NCBI GenBank assembly: GCA_009746045.1 | Contig: RPFO01000015.1 | Span: 791,529 to 855,528 of the forward strand | Direction of reading: 5' to 3' | DNA: 64,000 nucleotides | Source: Mesostigma viride | Taxonomy: Eukaryota > Streptophyta > Mesostigmatophyceae > Mesostigmatales > Mesostigmataceae | In this document: positions 43,782 through 56,100 of the stretch, in pieces | Position numbering within the stretch: the stretch's first letter is position 1 | Layout of the letters: each line of letters begins with the position of its first letter | Notes under the pieces: model-generated | What the model saw: only the letters and a program-made list of their open reading frames with translations | What the model was told of the DNA's origin: nothing | Database searches by the model: none | Translations under genes and position numbers: made by a program

Positions 43782-44479
43782 AGTTAAGCTTTCTTAGCAC
43801 ATGCAATGTGAAGGATATGGTTGCAATGCAGCAATGTGTGATATGGTTGGAAACGGAGCTTTGTTAAAATCGGATAATGTTTACAGCGCTCACACACTTG
43901 AGGCTTGTACACGCGCTTGCCAAGTCAAGGCACAACACGTGAGGCGGGCTCGCAAGAGATGCCCATTTGGCACTGGCCTATTGTTTATATACTTGTGCAC
44001 TGTGCTTGCTAGTCCTGAGCAGCCTAGGAGGCCTGCTCAGTAATAACACCCCCGGTACAGTATTCACTACCTGTACAGCGCCCAGCTCCTATACAGTAGG
44101 TCTGCCATACAGGCACAGTGACCACAGAGTACAGTCACCACAGTGATTATTGCATCTGCACCTAGAAGTCCAGGACTAAGCCTGCGGTACCAACAGACCA
44201 CAGGTTAAGGTTCCTATTTCCTGCGTACGACGTATTAATCCAATACCGTCGTAGGTACAGCACCTAATTCCTGTCAGCCCAGGAATTACTGTCGACCCCA
44301 TATGTCGTCGGCAAATATTCACGTCCGACTTAGAAGAACAGCCGGCTCGCGCTCGCGCGCGACCGGGAAGTCGGAACGCCATAACTTTCTTGATACTTGT
44401 CGGAATGAACTCGTTCCGGTGCCGCTGGAATCGCAGAGATATGCCGAATCAGGATCACGCCAATGCGCTTGGCGTTAAC
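43782..44479 (-). repeat. LTR C (3' LTR of copy III)
   Basis: Mirror image of LTR B, with the same 3' truncation. TATATAA on the minus strand at 43985-43991. It differs from B at a handful of bases and resembles LTRs A, D and E more closely there (for example CTGTGGTGACTGTACTC). Confidence 0.9.
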
Positions 44480-45228
44480 TCCAATCCTTTCTTTTCTTGA
44501 GCTGTAGCAGCTCACACAAGTCTACATACAAACACACACAATGGGTACTGGATATCCTCCCCAGACTACAAGTCACAACCCGCTGGGCATGACAGTCAGC
44601 TTGGATTCCTTATTATATGTACATAGCACCCATACTGGCTCAGGAGCACAAACAAATTACAATGAGTCCCTATCCCTTCACGGGAGGCTCGTTGTGTTAC
44701 CCATGTACAAGAGGTTGGCCAACTGTGGCAGCCCATAGGTGTTCAGTTAAGAACTTGAGAAGTATGTACAACCTTCAGGACCTTAGGCGAAACCCCACAG
44801 ATCACCCACAACAGCTCATCAGAAAACATTGCTGACCCCCAGACGGGAGTCGGCGCCGGTCTGCTGCCCCTTATCGAACCAGACACAACATCTACGCGAA
44901 GCACATGCAAAACACAAGCTCCCATACTCGTTCCAACCGTGGAAAATCAGGGGACCTGTCGCCACCTCACCAGCATGGTGGATGGGTCAGCCAGTCCGTG
45001 AAACTCCGCCTTAAGACGGCACCAGGGAATCGAACCCCGCCCACAAACCACAGATCTGGGGAAACCTCAGACTGAGATGAAAACCCCAGATAGACATCTC
45101 TCCATCAGAGACAATGTCAGACATTCCCACACCAGAGACATGTCTCACCCCTCAAGGTGTGCTCAGGATTATGTACAATCAAGCTCCCAGCCTGATATCC
45201 AGAGACTTAAGCACCCAGCTCTCAGCTT

Positions 45229-48200
45229 TTAGACAGATAGACCGACTTGACAGTCAGCATTCATGAGCTTCCTCAGTACATTGTACTGGGCTGGGGCCTT
45301 GTGTGGCAGCTTTGTCAATGCATCAGCAGGGTTCTCCTCGCCAGGGATATGCTTCAAGTCAACCAAACTGGCCAACTCCTTCAGCAACAAATAATCCAGG
45401 TCCCGGCTCCTGGCCAGCTGCTTGTGAACAAACTGGACCATACCCATGCTGTCTGTTAGCAACAACGTCTCCATCTGCAAGGTCCAAGGGGTAACTGAAG
45501 CCAGCTCCAGCATTAACTCCTTTATGTACAGGCTGGACTGGATCCCCTCGCATATGGCCCTGCATTCTGCCACATCTGAACTGATACAGACCCTCTTCTG
45601 CAGTCTGCTGTACCAGCTGAACAAACTTGCCCTGCTCTGATAAAAAGCAAACAGAGCAGCAGATCTCCCCCTGACCTTGGTAACCTGGCGAGCATCCATG
45701 GAACTGTCAACAAAGATCTCCAAGGTGATAGGCTGGGCAAAGTCAATCCCAGACAAATCAGATCAGGGGTACTCTCCACCAACCGGGCTATGACTCGAGG
45801 CTTCTCATCCTCAAGCACCTCATCAGGCATTCTGCTATGGACCATCAAAGACGGACCACAGATGCTGGCAAACCAGGCCCACATGCCTCTCAACTCAGGT
45901 CCTGCAGCCTGGGTGATCTTCTCTGGCAAGGCCTTCACAATGGTCTGTTTATAATCTCCTCCAGCCTGAAGCCTGATACTCCACTCCCCGTCCCTCCTGA
46001 ACAGGGTAGCCTGCATTCCACAGAACACTACAGGCTTGTTGGGCTCCTGCCACAGCTCCTTGCCCAGTGAAAACTTGCCACTGATGACAGGAATAAACTT
46101 CTTCAGCCAGGTCGTGGGGGCTAGCAAATGCAGATCATCTCCATGCAAACTAGCATACACTGGCAGACCCTCCCATTGGGCCAGCAGCAAACAGGGATCA
46201 ACTGAAGACACTCTCAAGCCACACTCACTGATCAGAGCTTCCTGCAGCGTGAGTCTCCAGATGATTGGGCTCGACCTGAGTCCTTCCAGGCCCTTCAGAA
46301 TAACCAGGAATTGTTGATGCAGCTCCAGCTTCCAGATGGCAGGCACCTCAACACAGTAAGGCTCATCCTGCTTCCACACCCTCCTGGCCACTTCTGGATC
46401 AGATTTTAAAAATGCCCTCTTGAAGTCCAGCAGCACTGATGACATAGCTGCTCCCCTGTTCAGCAACCCCACGTAGAGACATAGCAAAATTCTCCATGTG
46501 TCGTGTAGCATCCCTGGCGTGTATAGCTCCTCTCCTGGCAGACTCCCCGTGCCGTGATACTCATTCAGGACAGGCCTGACATGGGGCACTGATACCTCAT
46601 CCACAACCTTCCTCTTCAGCACAAATCTCAAAGCAAGCTTCCTTGATGCTGGGGGACGTCTGTCTGTTGGTGCAGCACACTCAAACTGCAACCACTCCTC
46701 CAATGCCTTGGAGAAGGCGAGCTTCCAAGCCTCAAACAAAGTAGGCGAGCTCATCTCTTGGACCAGCTGGTCATATGTCAAAGGAGAGTGTGCAGCAAGG
46801 CTCCTGTGAGTTATGCCAATACTGCTGGGGTGCAACACAGCTGGAATCACCAAACTGGCCGCTGGGGGCACCTCCCCTTCATCCCATTTTACACCCTTGA
46901 CCGGCTTGGCCCTGCACCTGACTGGAAATGTTGTCCTGAAATTTTCTAGGGGAATCATCCCCCAGCCATCTCTTCTCAGAGCTGTAGCTCTGATAGAAAT
47001 CCCAGGATTGCCCAGAAAATTCTGACCCAAAATCACAGGGCCATCATAGTCCTCTAGGACAAGGAAGGTCACATCCACACCCATGACAGGGGCAGTAACC
47101 TCTCCCAACACCCTTAGATGCGTCCTACCACTGAAATCAGACACCCAGGGGCAACTTGGTTCTCCGACCAGCAGTTCTCCTGTATGCTGAGGTCCCATGA
47201 CAGAAACCTGTGCATTGGTATCTATCTCCATGGCAGCTACCTCAGGTTCATCCAACTGGACAAGCTTGGACACCTTAGGCTCCTTCTTGGCTCTTTGCAA
47301 AGCCTGTACAATATCTGATAGACGCACACCCCTAGGCCTGGTGTCGGGCCGTTCCGGAGGTGCAGCCTGTCCGCCTGCTTGCCCAACCACCGTATGTGAA
47401 GGTACCCCAGGGGCCGGGCCAGGGTCACCCTGAGGGCTCGATACAGCTGTAGCACCCTGATCAGGAAGCTCCACGTCACCCCCGCCTTGTACACCAGCGG
47501 GCACCTGGAAGAGGTCTCCTTGATTACCTCCCCGGGGACGGATCTTTGACCAGGACAGACGGTGCACTGCTTGGGAGCCATCAATGGCCACCCAGCACTT
47601 ATGGCCAGCGGCTTCTACTCGGGTCACCACCCCATCATGCCAGCTGCCACGTTTCCCTGGAAAGCTTGGTTCCTTCCACACAACAACCTGTTGTCCAACG
47701 TTAGGTTCTAGGACACTCCAGCCCTTGTCTTTCTGCCTCAGCTTGAGGAACTTGGCCTCTAGCTTCTCCTTCCATGCCTGCTCAGCATCAGCTGGCAGCA
47801 TCCTGGTATGCAGCATAAGAGGATTGATGGCAATGTCACCAAAGAACATGGGAGTCCTCAGGTTCAGCCTGTCCTCCACAGAACGTAGCCATGCAGATGT
47901 CACAATGGCAGATGACGTCCTTGGAATCCTCTCCACCAGCAGCACAGTCTTGATCTCTTGGATGGCTCTCTCCACCACCCCTTGCTGGCCGTGGCTCTCC
48001 CTGGGTGTAATCAGCAACTCTGGAAACTCTGGCAGGTTCTCACAGCACTCAAACTGAATGTCACACTGCAACAACTCCAACCCAGGGTACCTGCTCCTTG
48101 TCAACTTCAGAGCAGCAATCAATGTAGGCTTCTCCATGTCAGGCAGGATCTCTAGGGTCTTGTACTTGGTATATCTGTCCACTGCCACCAGCAGCTTCAA

Positions 48201-48785
48201 ACCCCTGATTCTCTGAATATCTACCTGCACATGGCCTGGCTGCAAAATAGGAGTCCTGGCATGAGACTGCTTGGGCTTTCTAGCAACTAGCCTGCACTTG
48301 CAAGCTTGAGCAACCTGTTGGCAGATGGAGTACAACTCACTTCCTCCCAGCCGTCTAGCAACTTGCAAAGACTGAGCTGCATGGCCAAACATGGTATGCA
48401 ACCTTGAGGCAATGTCATACAAGAGAGAAAACCTTTTATTGTCATTATTAGCACTCAAGGTATGTACAGATCCCTTATGTACAGGAGGCACCAGGGTCGT
48501 GCCTGTCAGACTGTCTCCAGCCCTATCCTCATCCTGACCATCCTGTGCCAGTCCTGCACGGTCAGAATGCTTCTGAGATCCACCTGGGTCCACATCACCA
48601 GGTCCTACCTCAGGCTCAGCACCGCCATGGCGGGCACGTTGGCGAGTAACCACTGCAGCTACAGCTGGCATACTCTCTGTGGTAACCAAGCTTGCCCCAT
48701 CGTGTCCAATAGGCTCTTTCACTAGAGCATGGGGCTGCCCCTCACTGCTGTCACTAGCAGCTTCATTACACACCCCTGGGGGCAC
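45229..48785 (-). pseudogene. pol: Pol of copy III, one frameshift
   Basis: Matches copy II pol over its whole length. A TTT at 45755-45757 (TTTT in copies II and IV) shifts the frame after VESTPDLI, cutting off the RNase H part, which stays open at 45756-45229. DTN and HGDD (46134-46145) are retained. Confidence 0.87.
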
Positions 48786-48818
48786 CCTCCAGGGTTCAGG
48801 GATGTGTGCAGGCTCAAG

Positions 48819-50004
48819 TCAATGATCAGCAGCCTTGCCCTTGCCCTTGTCCTGGGATGGACCAGCCTTGTCCTTGCTGCCACCCTGAGCTGGCTTGCTC
48901 TGACCTTCCTGCCTCAGGTACGAGGGACACTCATTCCTGAAGTGACCCTTCCCCTGGCAGAAATAACATTCCACCTGACTGATGTCCCGTGAGGTCCCAC
49001 TGCTGGGCCCAGCCTTGGGAGGACCACCCACCCTCTTGAAGTCAAACTGGGACTGTGGATGTCCCGACTTCGGCGGGGTCCCCCGTCCAGCCCTTCTGTC
49101 ACGCCCCCTCCTGGACCTTCCTCGACCCCTTGAAGAGGTCTCAGGCCCTCTCGAGGGCGCTGGGCCCCCGTGGCCCGATCCCCTCATGGACTTAACCGTG
49201 GGTTCAGTGGCCTCCTCATCACCCTGACGAGGGCGCTTACCACCCACGTACTTGCCGCTGAAACACTCATACAACTGGTCCGTCATGGCTGCCCAGCCAT
49301 GGACCTGTCGCATGTGGATGGTCACATTATCCATGGTGACCGGATCCAGCTGCAGCGACTTGAGAAAGTCGCCCATGGCCATCCGATCTGCGACGAAGAA
49401 GCCCTTGGCCATGGCGTCCTCCCTCAGCTTGACGAAGTCTTCAAAGGCGTGGACCACTAGCTGCCCCTTGATGGGCTTGTAGTCCAGGTATTCTTGCTTC
49501 AGGTGGGACCCATCTATGGTCCTCTTGTCACTCAGGAACACCTGAGTCGCGTCATAAACGCCGCCCAGGTGTCCCCCGCCGCATGTCGCTCCCGAACAAA
49601 CTTGAACAGCCGCCTCGCCGACTGCCGTATGTAGGCACTAGACGCCAGGATGCGAAGCTTGTCACCGTTGTATATCTCCGTGTACAAGTTCATGTCCTCT
49701 AACATCCTCTCAGCATCCCGGGGCTGCCAATTGTCCTTGATGGACTGAAACTGGCCTAGCACCGCGTACCCCTCAGCAACGTTGGTCGCTTAGGCGCCGC
49801 TTGATCTGCGGCTGGCGCGTGCTGCCCGCCCTGCGATCCTTGGCTCTGATTATCTGGCACCTCAGCCTGGTCTCCCAGCGCCTGGCCGCCCCCGCGTCCA
49901 TCGCGTCCACCGCGTCCATCGCGTCCATCTCGTCCATCCATCCCAGCGCCGCGCCGCGCGAAGCCCATAAAGCCCGCTTGTTGGTTGATAGCTCCATCCT
50001 CCAT
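48819..50004 (-). pseudogene. gag: Gag of copy III, extra frameshift
   Basis: ATG at 50004 (MEDGAINQQAGFMGF). One C is lost near 49781 (GACCAACGTTG against GACCAACCGTTG), so the first part ends early. The rest includes the shared -1 break near 49535-49545, the zinc knuckle and the UGA at 48821-48819. Confidence 0.8.
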
Positions 50005-50106
50005 GATGGCCTCTGCTCAGATCTGCTACAGCCAGCCAAGTGGCCAAGCAGCAATTAAAGCAATATAAGCTACTGAACAAGAAAGGAAAGTGCCAAGTGT
50101 TACCAC

Positions 50107-51027
50107 TCAGGCAAGACCACCACGGCTGGCCCCAGGCGCGTCCTGGTTCTCCTTGTCGCTGTCGTCGTCGCTGTCGCTCACCACAATCAGCTCTGGTACC
50201 CTGCTACCTGCTGCGCCGTCGTCGACCCGCTGTCGGCCCGCGATGACTGAATCGTCACCGTTGGTAAAGTAGACAGGTGACAACCCGTCGTTGGTACCTC
50301 TCGGATTGTACGTTGGCACCTCGTGGTCACCAAGTGTCTCGTCGCCTAGCCCAGCGACACCCCCTGCTCCTACCTCCAGGTCACTATCGTACCCAAGAGG
50401 TGCAAACTCTTCCCAACGCGTTACACGAACGCGAAGGGGCGGGGGCAGTTCCTGAAAAGGAACTCTTACTCGCTCTGGAAACCTGCCGACTCTTGTCGCG
50501 CGCTGTCCTCCGGCGATGGCTTCCGCTGTCGCCCCGACCTCTGCAAGCCGCCTGTGATGCTCCGCTCCGCGTCGTTCACGCCTAACTGGCCCCGCTGCAA
50601 CACCCTCGTCGCCGATGCCGCCTGCGAAAGCACGTGGTACTCCCGCGCCCGCTACTGTCGGCACAAACTCGTGTCGCCCTGCGCCAGCTGCTTCCGCAAC
50701 CTCGCCTCGCCTTGCTGCCAACTCCGTCCGCACTCGCTCAGCTACTGCAGTAATCACCGTCTGGATGCCGACCAACCCGTGAAGCTCCTGCTCAAGGTCG
50801 TCGATGCTCCGGTGCTCCGGAATGACGATGGTTTGTACGTGTCGCAGAATTCGCTCCCAATCTTCGACCTGGTCGTCGACGAATTGCACGAAGCTGCGAT
50901 TTACAGGCGGACGATCTGCAAGCAATAAAGATAGATCCCGAACGACACGGCGTAATTCAGGAGAAATCGAACCCCCAGCAGACTGCCGAAACCGGAAATC
51001 CTGCTGCCGTTGTTCCTCCTGCACCAT
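50107..51027 (-). CDS. ORF1 of copy III: intact 306-aa protein of unknown function
   Basis: Lies between the 5' LTR and gag, a position where Copia elements usually have only a short leader. The ATG at 51027 opens MVQEEQRQQDFRFRQSAGGS. Residues about 20-110 look helical (PELRRVVRDLSLLLADRP, then FVQFVDDQVEDWERILRHVQ). The middle is Ala/Arg/Gly-rich. The C-terminus is acidic (VVSDSDDDSDKENQ). There is no zinc knuckle, catalytic motif, signal peptide or membrane segment. It ends about 100 nt before the gag ATG in a different frame, so expressing both would need splicing, re-initiation or separate transcripts. I do not recognise the family. Confidence 0.6.
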   Translation of the reverse strand: MVQEEQRQQDFRFRQSAGGSISPELRRVVRDLSLLLADRPPVNRSFVQFVDDQVEDWERILRHVQTIVIPEHRSIDDLEQELHGLVGIQTVITAVAERVRTELAARRGEVAEAAGAGRHEFVPTVAGAGVPRAFAGGIGDEGVAAGPVRRERRGAEHHRRLAEVGATAEAIAGGQRATRVGRFPERVRVPFQELPPPLRVRVTRWEEFAPLGYDSDLEVGAGGVAGLGDETLGDHEVPTYNPRGTNDGLSPVYFTNGDDSVIAGRQRVDDGAAGSRVPELIVVSDSDDDSDKENQDAPGASRGGLA

Positions 51028-51110
51028 TCACCACCGGACGAGCTCCTCTCGTCGTAAACGCTGCACACCGCAACCGGCAACGACCCTCCTGGCCGTTCCG
51101 CTGAGACTGG

Positions 51111-51818
51111 TTGTAATTTGAGTTAAGCTTTCTTAGCACATGCAATGTGAAGGATATGGTTGCAATGCAGCAATGTGTGATATGGTTGGAAACGGAGCTT
51201 TGTTAAAATCGGATAATGTTTACAGCGCTCACACACTTGAGGCTTGTACACGCGTTTGCCAAGTCAAGGCACAACACGTGAGGCGGGCTCGCAAGAGATG
51301 CCCATTTGGCACTGGCCTATTGTTTATATACTTGTGCACTGTGCTTGCTAGTCCTGAGCAGCCTAGGAGGCCTGCTCAGTAATAACACCCCCGGTACAGT
51401 ATTCACTACCTGTACAGCGCCCAGTTCCTATACAGTAGGTCTGCCATACAGGCACAGTGACCACAGAGTACAGTCACCACAGTGATTATTGCATCTGCAC
51501 CTAGAAGTCCAGGACTAAGCCTGCGGTACCAACAGACCACAGGTTAAGGTTCCTATTTCCTGCGTACGACGTATTAATCCAATACCGTCGTAGGTACAGC
51601 ACCTAATTCCTGTCAGCCCAGGAATTACTGTCGACCCCATATGTCGTCGGCAAATATTCACGTCCGACTTAGAAGAACAGCCGGCTCGCGCTCGCGCGCG
51701 ACCGGGAAGTCGGAACGCCATAACTTTCTTGATACTTGTCGGAATGAACTCGTTCCGGTGCCGCTGGAATCGCAGAGATATGCCGAATCAGGATCACGCC
51801 AATGCGCTTGGCGTTAAC
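51111..51818 (-). repeat. LTR D (5' LTR of copy III)
   Basis: 708 bp, complete; TATATAA on the minus strand at 51324-51330. Followed inward by CCAGTCTCAGCGG, as after LTR A. Confidence 0.9.
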
Positions 51819-51911
51819 TCCAATCCTTTCTTTTCTTGTTCAGTAGCTTATATTGCTTTAATTACTGCTTGGCCACTTGGCTGGCTGAAGCAGATCTGAA
51901 CAGAGGCCATC

Positions 51912-53098
51912 ATGGAGGATGGAGCTTTCAACCAACAAGCGGGCTTTATGGACTTCGGGCGGCGCGGCGCTGGGCTGGATGGACGAGATGGACGCGATGG
52001 ACGCGGTGGACGCGATGGACGCGGGGACGGCCAGGCGCTGGGAGACCAGGCTGAGGTGCCAGATAATCAGAGCCAAGGATCGCAGGGCGGGCAGCACGCG
52101 CCAGCCGCAGATCAAGCGGCGCCTAAGCGACCAACCGTTGCTGAGGGGTATGCGGTGCTAGGCCAGTTTCAGTCCATCAAGGACAATTGGCAGCCCCGGG
52201 ATGCTGAGAGGATGTTAGAGGACATGAACTTGTACACGGAGATATACAACGGTGACAAGCTTCGCATCCTGGCGTCTAGTGCCTACATACGGCAGTCGGC
52301 GAGGCGGCTGTTCAAGTTTGTTCGGGAGCGACATGCGGCGGGGGACACCTGGGCGGCGTTTATGACGCGACTCAGGTGTTCCTGAGTGACAAGAGGACCA
52401 TAGATGGGTCCCACCTGAAGCAAGAATACCTGGACTACAAGCCCATCAAGGGGCAGCTAGTGGTCCACGCCTTTGAAGACTTCGTCAAGCTGAGGGAGGA
52501 CGCCATGGCCAAGGGCTTCTTCGTCGCAGATCGGATGGCCATGGGCGACTTTCTCAAGTCGCTGCAGCTGGATCCGGTCACCATGGATAATGTGACCATC
52601 CACATGCGACAGGTCCATGGCTGGGCAGCCATGACGGACCAGTTGTATGAGTGTTTCAGCGGCAAGTACGTGGGTGGTAAGCGCCCTCGTCAGGGTGATG
52701 AGGAGGCCGCTGAACCCACGGTTAAGTCCATGAGGGGATCGGGCCACGGGGGCCCAGCGCCCTCGAGAGGGCCTGAGACCTCTTCAAGGGGTCGAGGAAG
52801 GTCCAGGAGGGGGCGTGACAGAAGGGCTGGACGGGGGACCCCGCCGAAGTCGGGACATCCACAGTCCCAGTTTGACTTCAAGAGGGTGGGTGGTCCTCCC
52901 AAGGCTGGGCCCAGCAGTGGGACCTCACGGGACATCAGTCAGGTGGAATGTTATTTCTGCCAGGGGAAGGGTCACTTCAGGAATGAGTGTCCCTCGTACC
53001 TGAGGCAGGAAGGTCAGAGCAAGCCAGCTCAGGGTGGCAGCAAGGACAAGGCTGGTCCATCCCAGGACAAGGGCAAGGGCAAGGCTGCTGATCATTGA
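51912..53098 (+). CDS. gag: Gag of copy IV (two frames)
   Basis: ATG at 51912 (MEDGAFNQQAGFMDF). The first frame ends at 52385 and the second, -1, carries the zinc knuckle and ends in UGA at 53096-53098. Only the break common to all copies (about 52370-52380) is present; there is no private frameshift. Together with its intact pol this is the best template for studying how the family is expressed. Confidence 0.82.
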
Positions 53099-53131
53099 CT
53101 TGAGCCTGCACACATCCCTGAACCCTGGAGG

Positions 53132-56100
53132 GTGCCCCCAGGGGTGTGTAATGAAGCTGCTAGTGACAGCAGTGAGGGGCAGCCCCATGCTCTAGTGAAA
53201 GAGCCTATTGGACACGATGGGGCAAGCTTGGTTACCACAGAGAGTATGCCAGCTGTAGCTGCAGTGGTTACTCGCCAACGTGCCCGCCATGGCGGTGCTG
53301 AGCCTGAGGTAGGACCTGGTGATGTGGACCCAGGTGGATCTCAGAAGCATTCTGACCGTGCAGGACTGGCACAGGATGGTCAGGATGAGGATAGGGCTGG
53401 AGACAGTCTGACAGGCACGACCCTGGTGCCTCCTGTACATAAGGGATCTGTACATACCTTGAGTGCTAATAATGACAATAAAAGATTTTCTCTCTTGTAT
53501 GACATTGCCTCAAGGTTGCATACCATGTTTGGCCATGCAGCTCAGTCTTTGCAAGTTGCTAGACGGCTGGGAGGAAGTGAGTTGTACTCCATCTGCCAAC
53601 AGGTTGCTCAAGCTTGCAAGTGCAGGCTAGTTGCTAGAAAGCCCAAGCAGTCTCATGCCAGGACTCCTATTTTGCAGCCAGGCCATGTGCAGGTAGATAT
53701 TCAGAGAATCAGGGGTTTGAAGCTGCTGGTGGCAGTGGACAGATATACCAAGTACAAGACCCTAGAGATCCTGCCTGACATGGAGAAGCCTACATTGATT
53801 GCTGCTCTGAAGTTGACAAGGAGCAGGTACCCTGGGTTGGAGTTGTTGCAGTGTGACATTCAGTTTGAGTGCTGTGAGAACCTGCCAGAGTTTCCAGAGT
53901 TGCTGATTACACCCAGGGAGAGCCACGGCCAGCAAGGGGTGGTGGAGAGAGCCATCCAAGAGATCAAGACTGTGCTGCTGGTGGAGAGGATTCCAAGGAC
54001 GTCATCTGCCATTGTGACATCTGCATGGCTACGTTCTGTGGAGGACAGGCTGAACCTGAGGACTCCCATGTTCTTTGGTGACATTGCCATCAATCCTCTT
54101 ATGCTGCATACCAGGATGCTGCCAGCTGATGCTGAGCAGGCATGGAAGGAGAAGCTAGAGGCCAAGTTCCTCAAGCTGAGGCAGAAAGACAAGGGCTGGA
54201 GTGTCCTAGAACCTAACGTTGGACAACAGGTTGTTGTGTGGAAGGAACCAAGCTTTCCAGGGAAACGTGGCAGCTGGCATGATGGGGTGGTGACCCGAGT
54301 AGAAGCCGCTGGCCATAAGTGCTGGGTGGCCATTGATGGCTCCCAAGCAGTGCACCGTCTGTCCTGGTCAAAGATCCGTCCCCGGGGAGGTAATCAAGGA
54401 GACCTCTTCCAGGTGCCCGCTGGTGTACAAGGCGGGGGTGACGTGGAGCTTCCTGATCAGGGTGCTACAGCTGTATCGAGCCCTCAGGGTGACCCTGGCC
54501 CGGCCCCTGGGGTACCTTCACATACGGTGGTTGGGCAAGCAGGCGGACAGGCTGCACCTCCGGAACGGCCCGACACCAGGCCTAGGGGTGTGCGTCTATC
54601 AGATATTGTACAGGCTTTGCAAAGAGCCAAGAAGGAGCCTAAGGTGTCCAAGCTTGTCCAGTTGGATGAACCTGAGGTAGCTGCCATGGAGATAGATACC
54701 AATGCACAGGTTTCTGTCATGGGACCTCAGCATACAGGAGAACTGCTGGTCGGAGAACCAAGTTGCCCCTGGGTGTCTGATTTCAGTGGTAGGACGCATC
54801 TAAGGGTGTTGGGAGAGGTTACTGCCCCTGTCATGGGTGTGGATGTGACCTTCCTTGTCCTAGAGGACTATGATGGCCCTGTGATTTTGGGTCAGAATTT
54901 TCTGGGCAATCCTGGGATTTCTATCAGAGCTACAGCTCTGAGAAGAGATGGCTGGGGGATGATTCCCCTAGAAAATTTCAGGACAACATTTCCAGTCAGG
55001 TGCAGGGCCAAGCCGGTCAAGGGTGTAAAATGGGATGAAGGGGAGGTGCCCCCAGCGGCCAGTTTGGTGATTCCAGCTGTGTTGCACCCCAGCAGTATTG
55101 GCATAACTCACAGGAGCCTTGCTGCACACTCTCCTTTGACATATGACCAGCTGGTCCAAGAGATGAGCTCGCCTACTTTGTTTGAGGCTTGGAAGCTCGC
55201 CTTCTCCAAGGCATTGGAGGAGTGGTTGCAGTTTGAGTGTGCTGCACCAACAGACAGACGTCCCCCAGCATCAAGGAAGCTTGCTTTGAGATTTGTGCTG
55301 AAGAGGAAGGTTGTGGATGAGGTATCAGTGCCCCATGTCAGGCCTGTCCTGAATGAGTATCACGGCACGGGGAGTCTGCCAGGAGAGGAGCTATACACGC
55401 CAGGGATGCTACACGACACATGGAGAATTTTGCTATGTCTCTACGTGGGGTTGCTGAACAGGGGAGCAGCTATGTCATCAGTGCTGCTGGACTTCAAGAG
55501 GGCATTTTTAAAATCTGATCCAGAAGTGGCCAGGAGGGTGTGGAAGCAGGATGAGCCTTACTGTGTTGAGGTGCCTGCCATCTGGAAGCTGGAGCTGCAT
55601 CAACAATTCCTGGTTATTCTGAAGGGCCTGGAAGGACTCAGGTCGAGCCCAATCATCTGGAGACTCACGCTGCAGGAAGCTCTGATCAGTGAGTGTGGCT
55701 TGAGAGTGTCTTCAGTTGATCCCTGTTTGCTGCTGGCCCAATGGGAGGGTCTGCCAGTGTATGCTAGTTTGCATGGAGATGATCTGCATTTGCTAGCCCC
55801 CACGACCTGGCTGAAGAAGTTTATTCCTGTCATCAGTGGCAAGTTTTCACTGGGCAAGGAGCTGTGGCAGGAGCCCAACAAGCCTGTAGTGTTCTGTGGA
55901 ATGCAGGCTACCCTGTTCAGGAGGGACGGGGAGTGGAGTATCAGGCTTCAGGCTGGAGGAGATTATAAACAGACCATTGTGAAGGCCTTGCCAGAGAAGA
56001 TCACCCAGGCTGCAGGACCTGAGTTGAGAGGCATGTGGGCCTGGTTTGCCAGCATCTGTGGTCCGTCTTTGATGGTCCATAGCAGAATGCCTGATGAGGT

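Larger units (their letters stand above)
36665..50898. repeat. Giant palindrome, arms about 7.1 kb
   Basis: Copy II (36665-43781) and the corresponding part of copy III (43782-50898) are inverted and nearly identical with no spacer. The centre reads AAGCTTAACT|AGTTAAGCTT. A position x pairs with about 87563-x, for example pol start 38779 with 48785. The few differences include single-base indels in gag, ORF1 and pol. Confidence 0.92.
43782..51818 (-). mobile_element. Copia-like element, copy III (minus strand)
   Basis: The only copy with two LTRs (D at 51818-51111, C at 44479-43782) and the full internal order ORF1, gag, pol. It carries two private frameshifts (gag near 49781, pol near 45756), so it is not coding-competent as written. 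Outside LTR D lies a 21-nt polypurine tract in the same orientation (51819-51839). That is the sequence normally found inside an element before its 3' LTR, so LTR D was once shared with a further copy. Confidence 0.88.

Noticed and set aside
43801-44043. 80-codon open frame antisense through the Copia-like LTR, conserved in several LTR copies
   Set aside because: The LTRs are nearly identical DNA, so conservation is not evidence of coding. The frame overlaps the promoter region and has no domain.
51515-51721. 68-codon sense open frame inside the LTRs
   Set aside because: Same reasoning: it lies in a hairpin-rich, GC-rich LTR segment and shows no domain.
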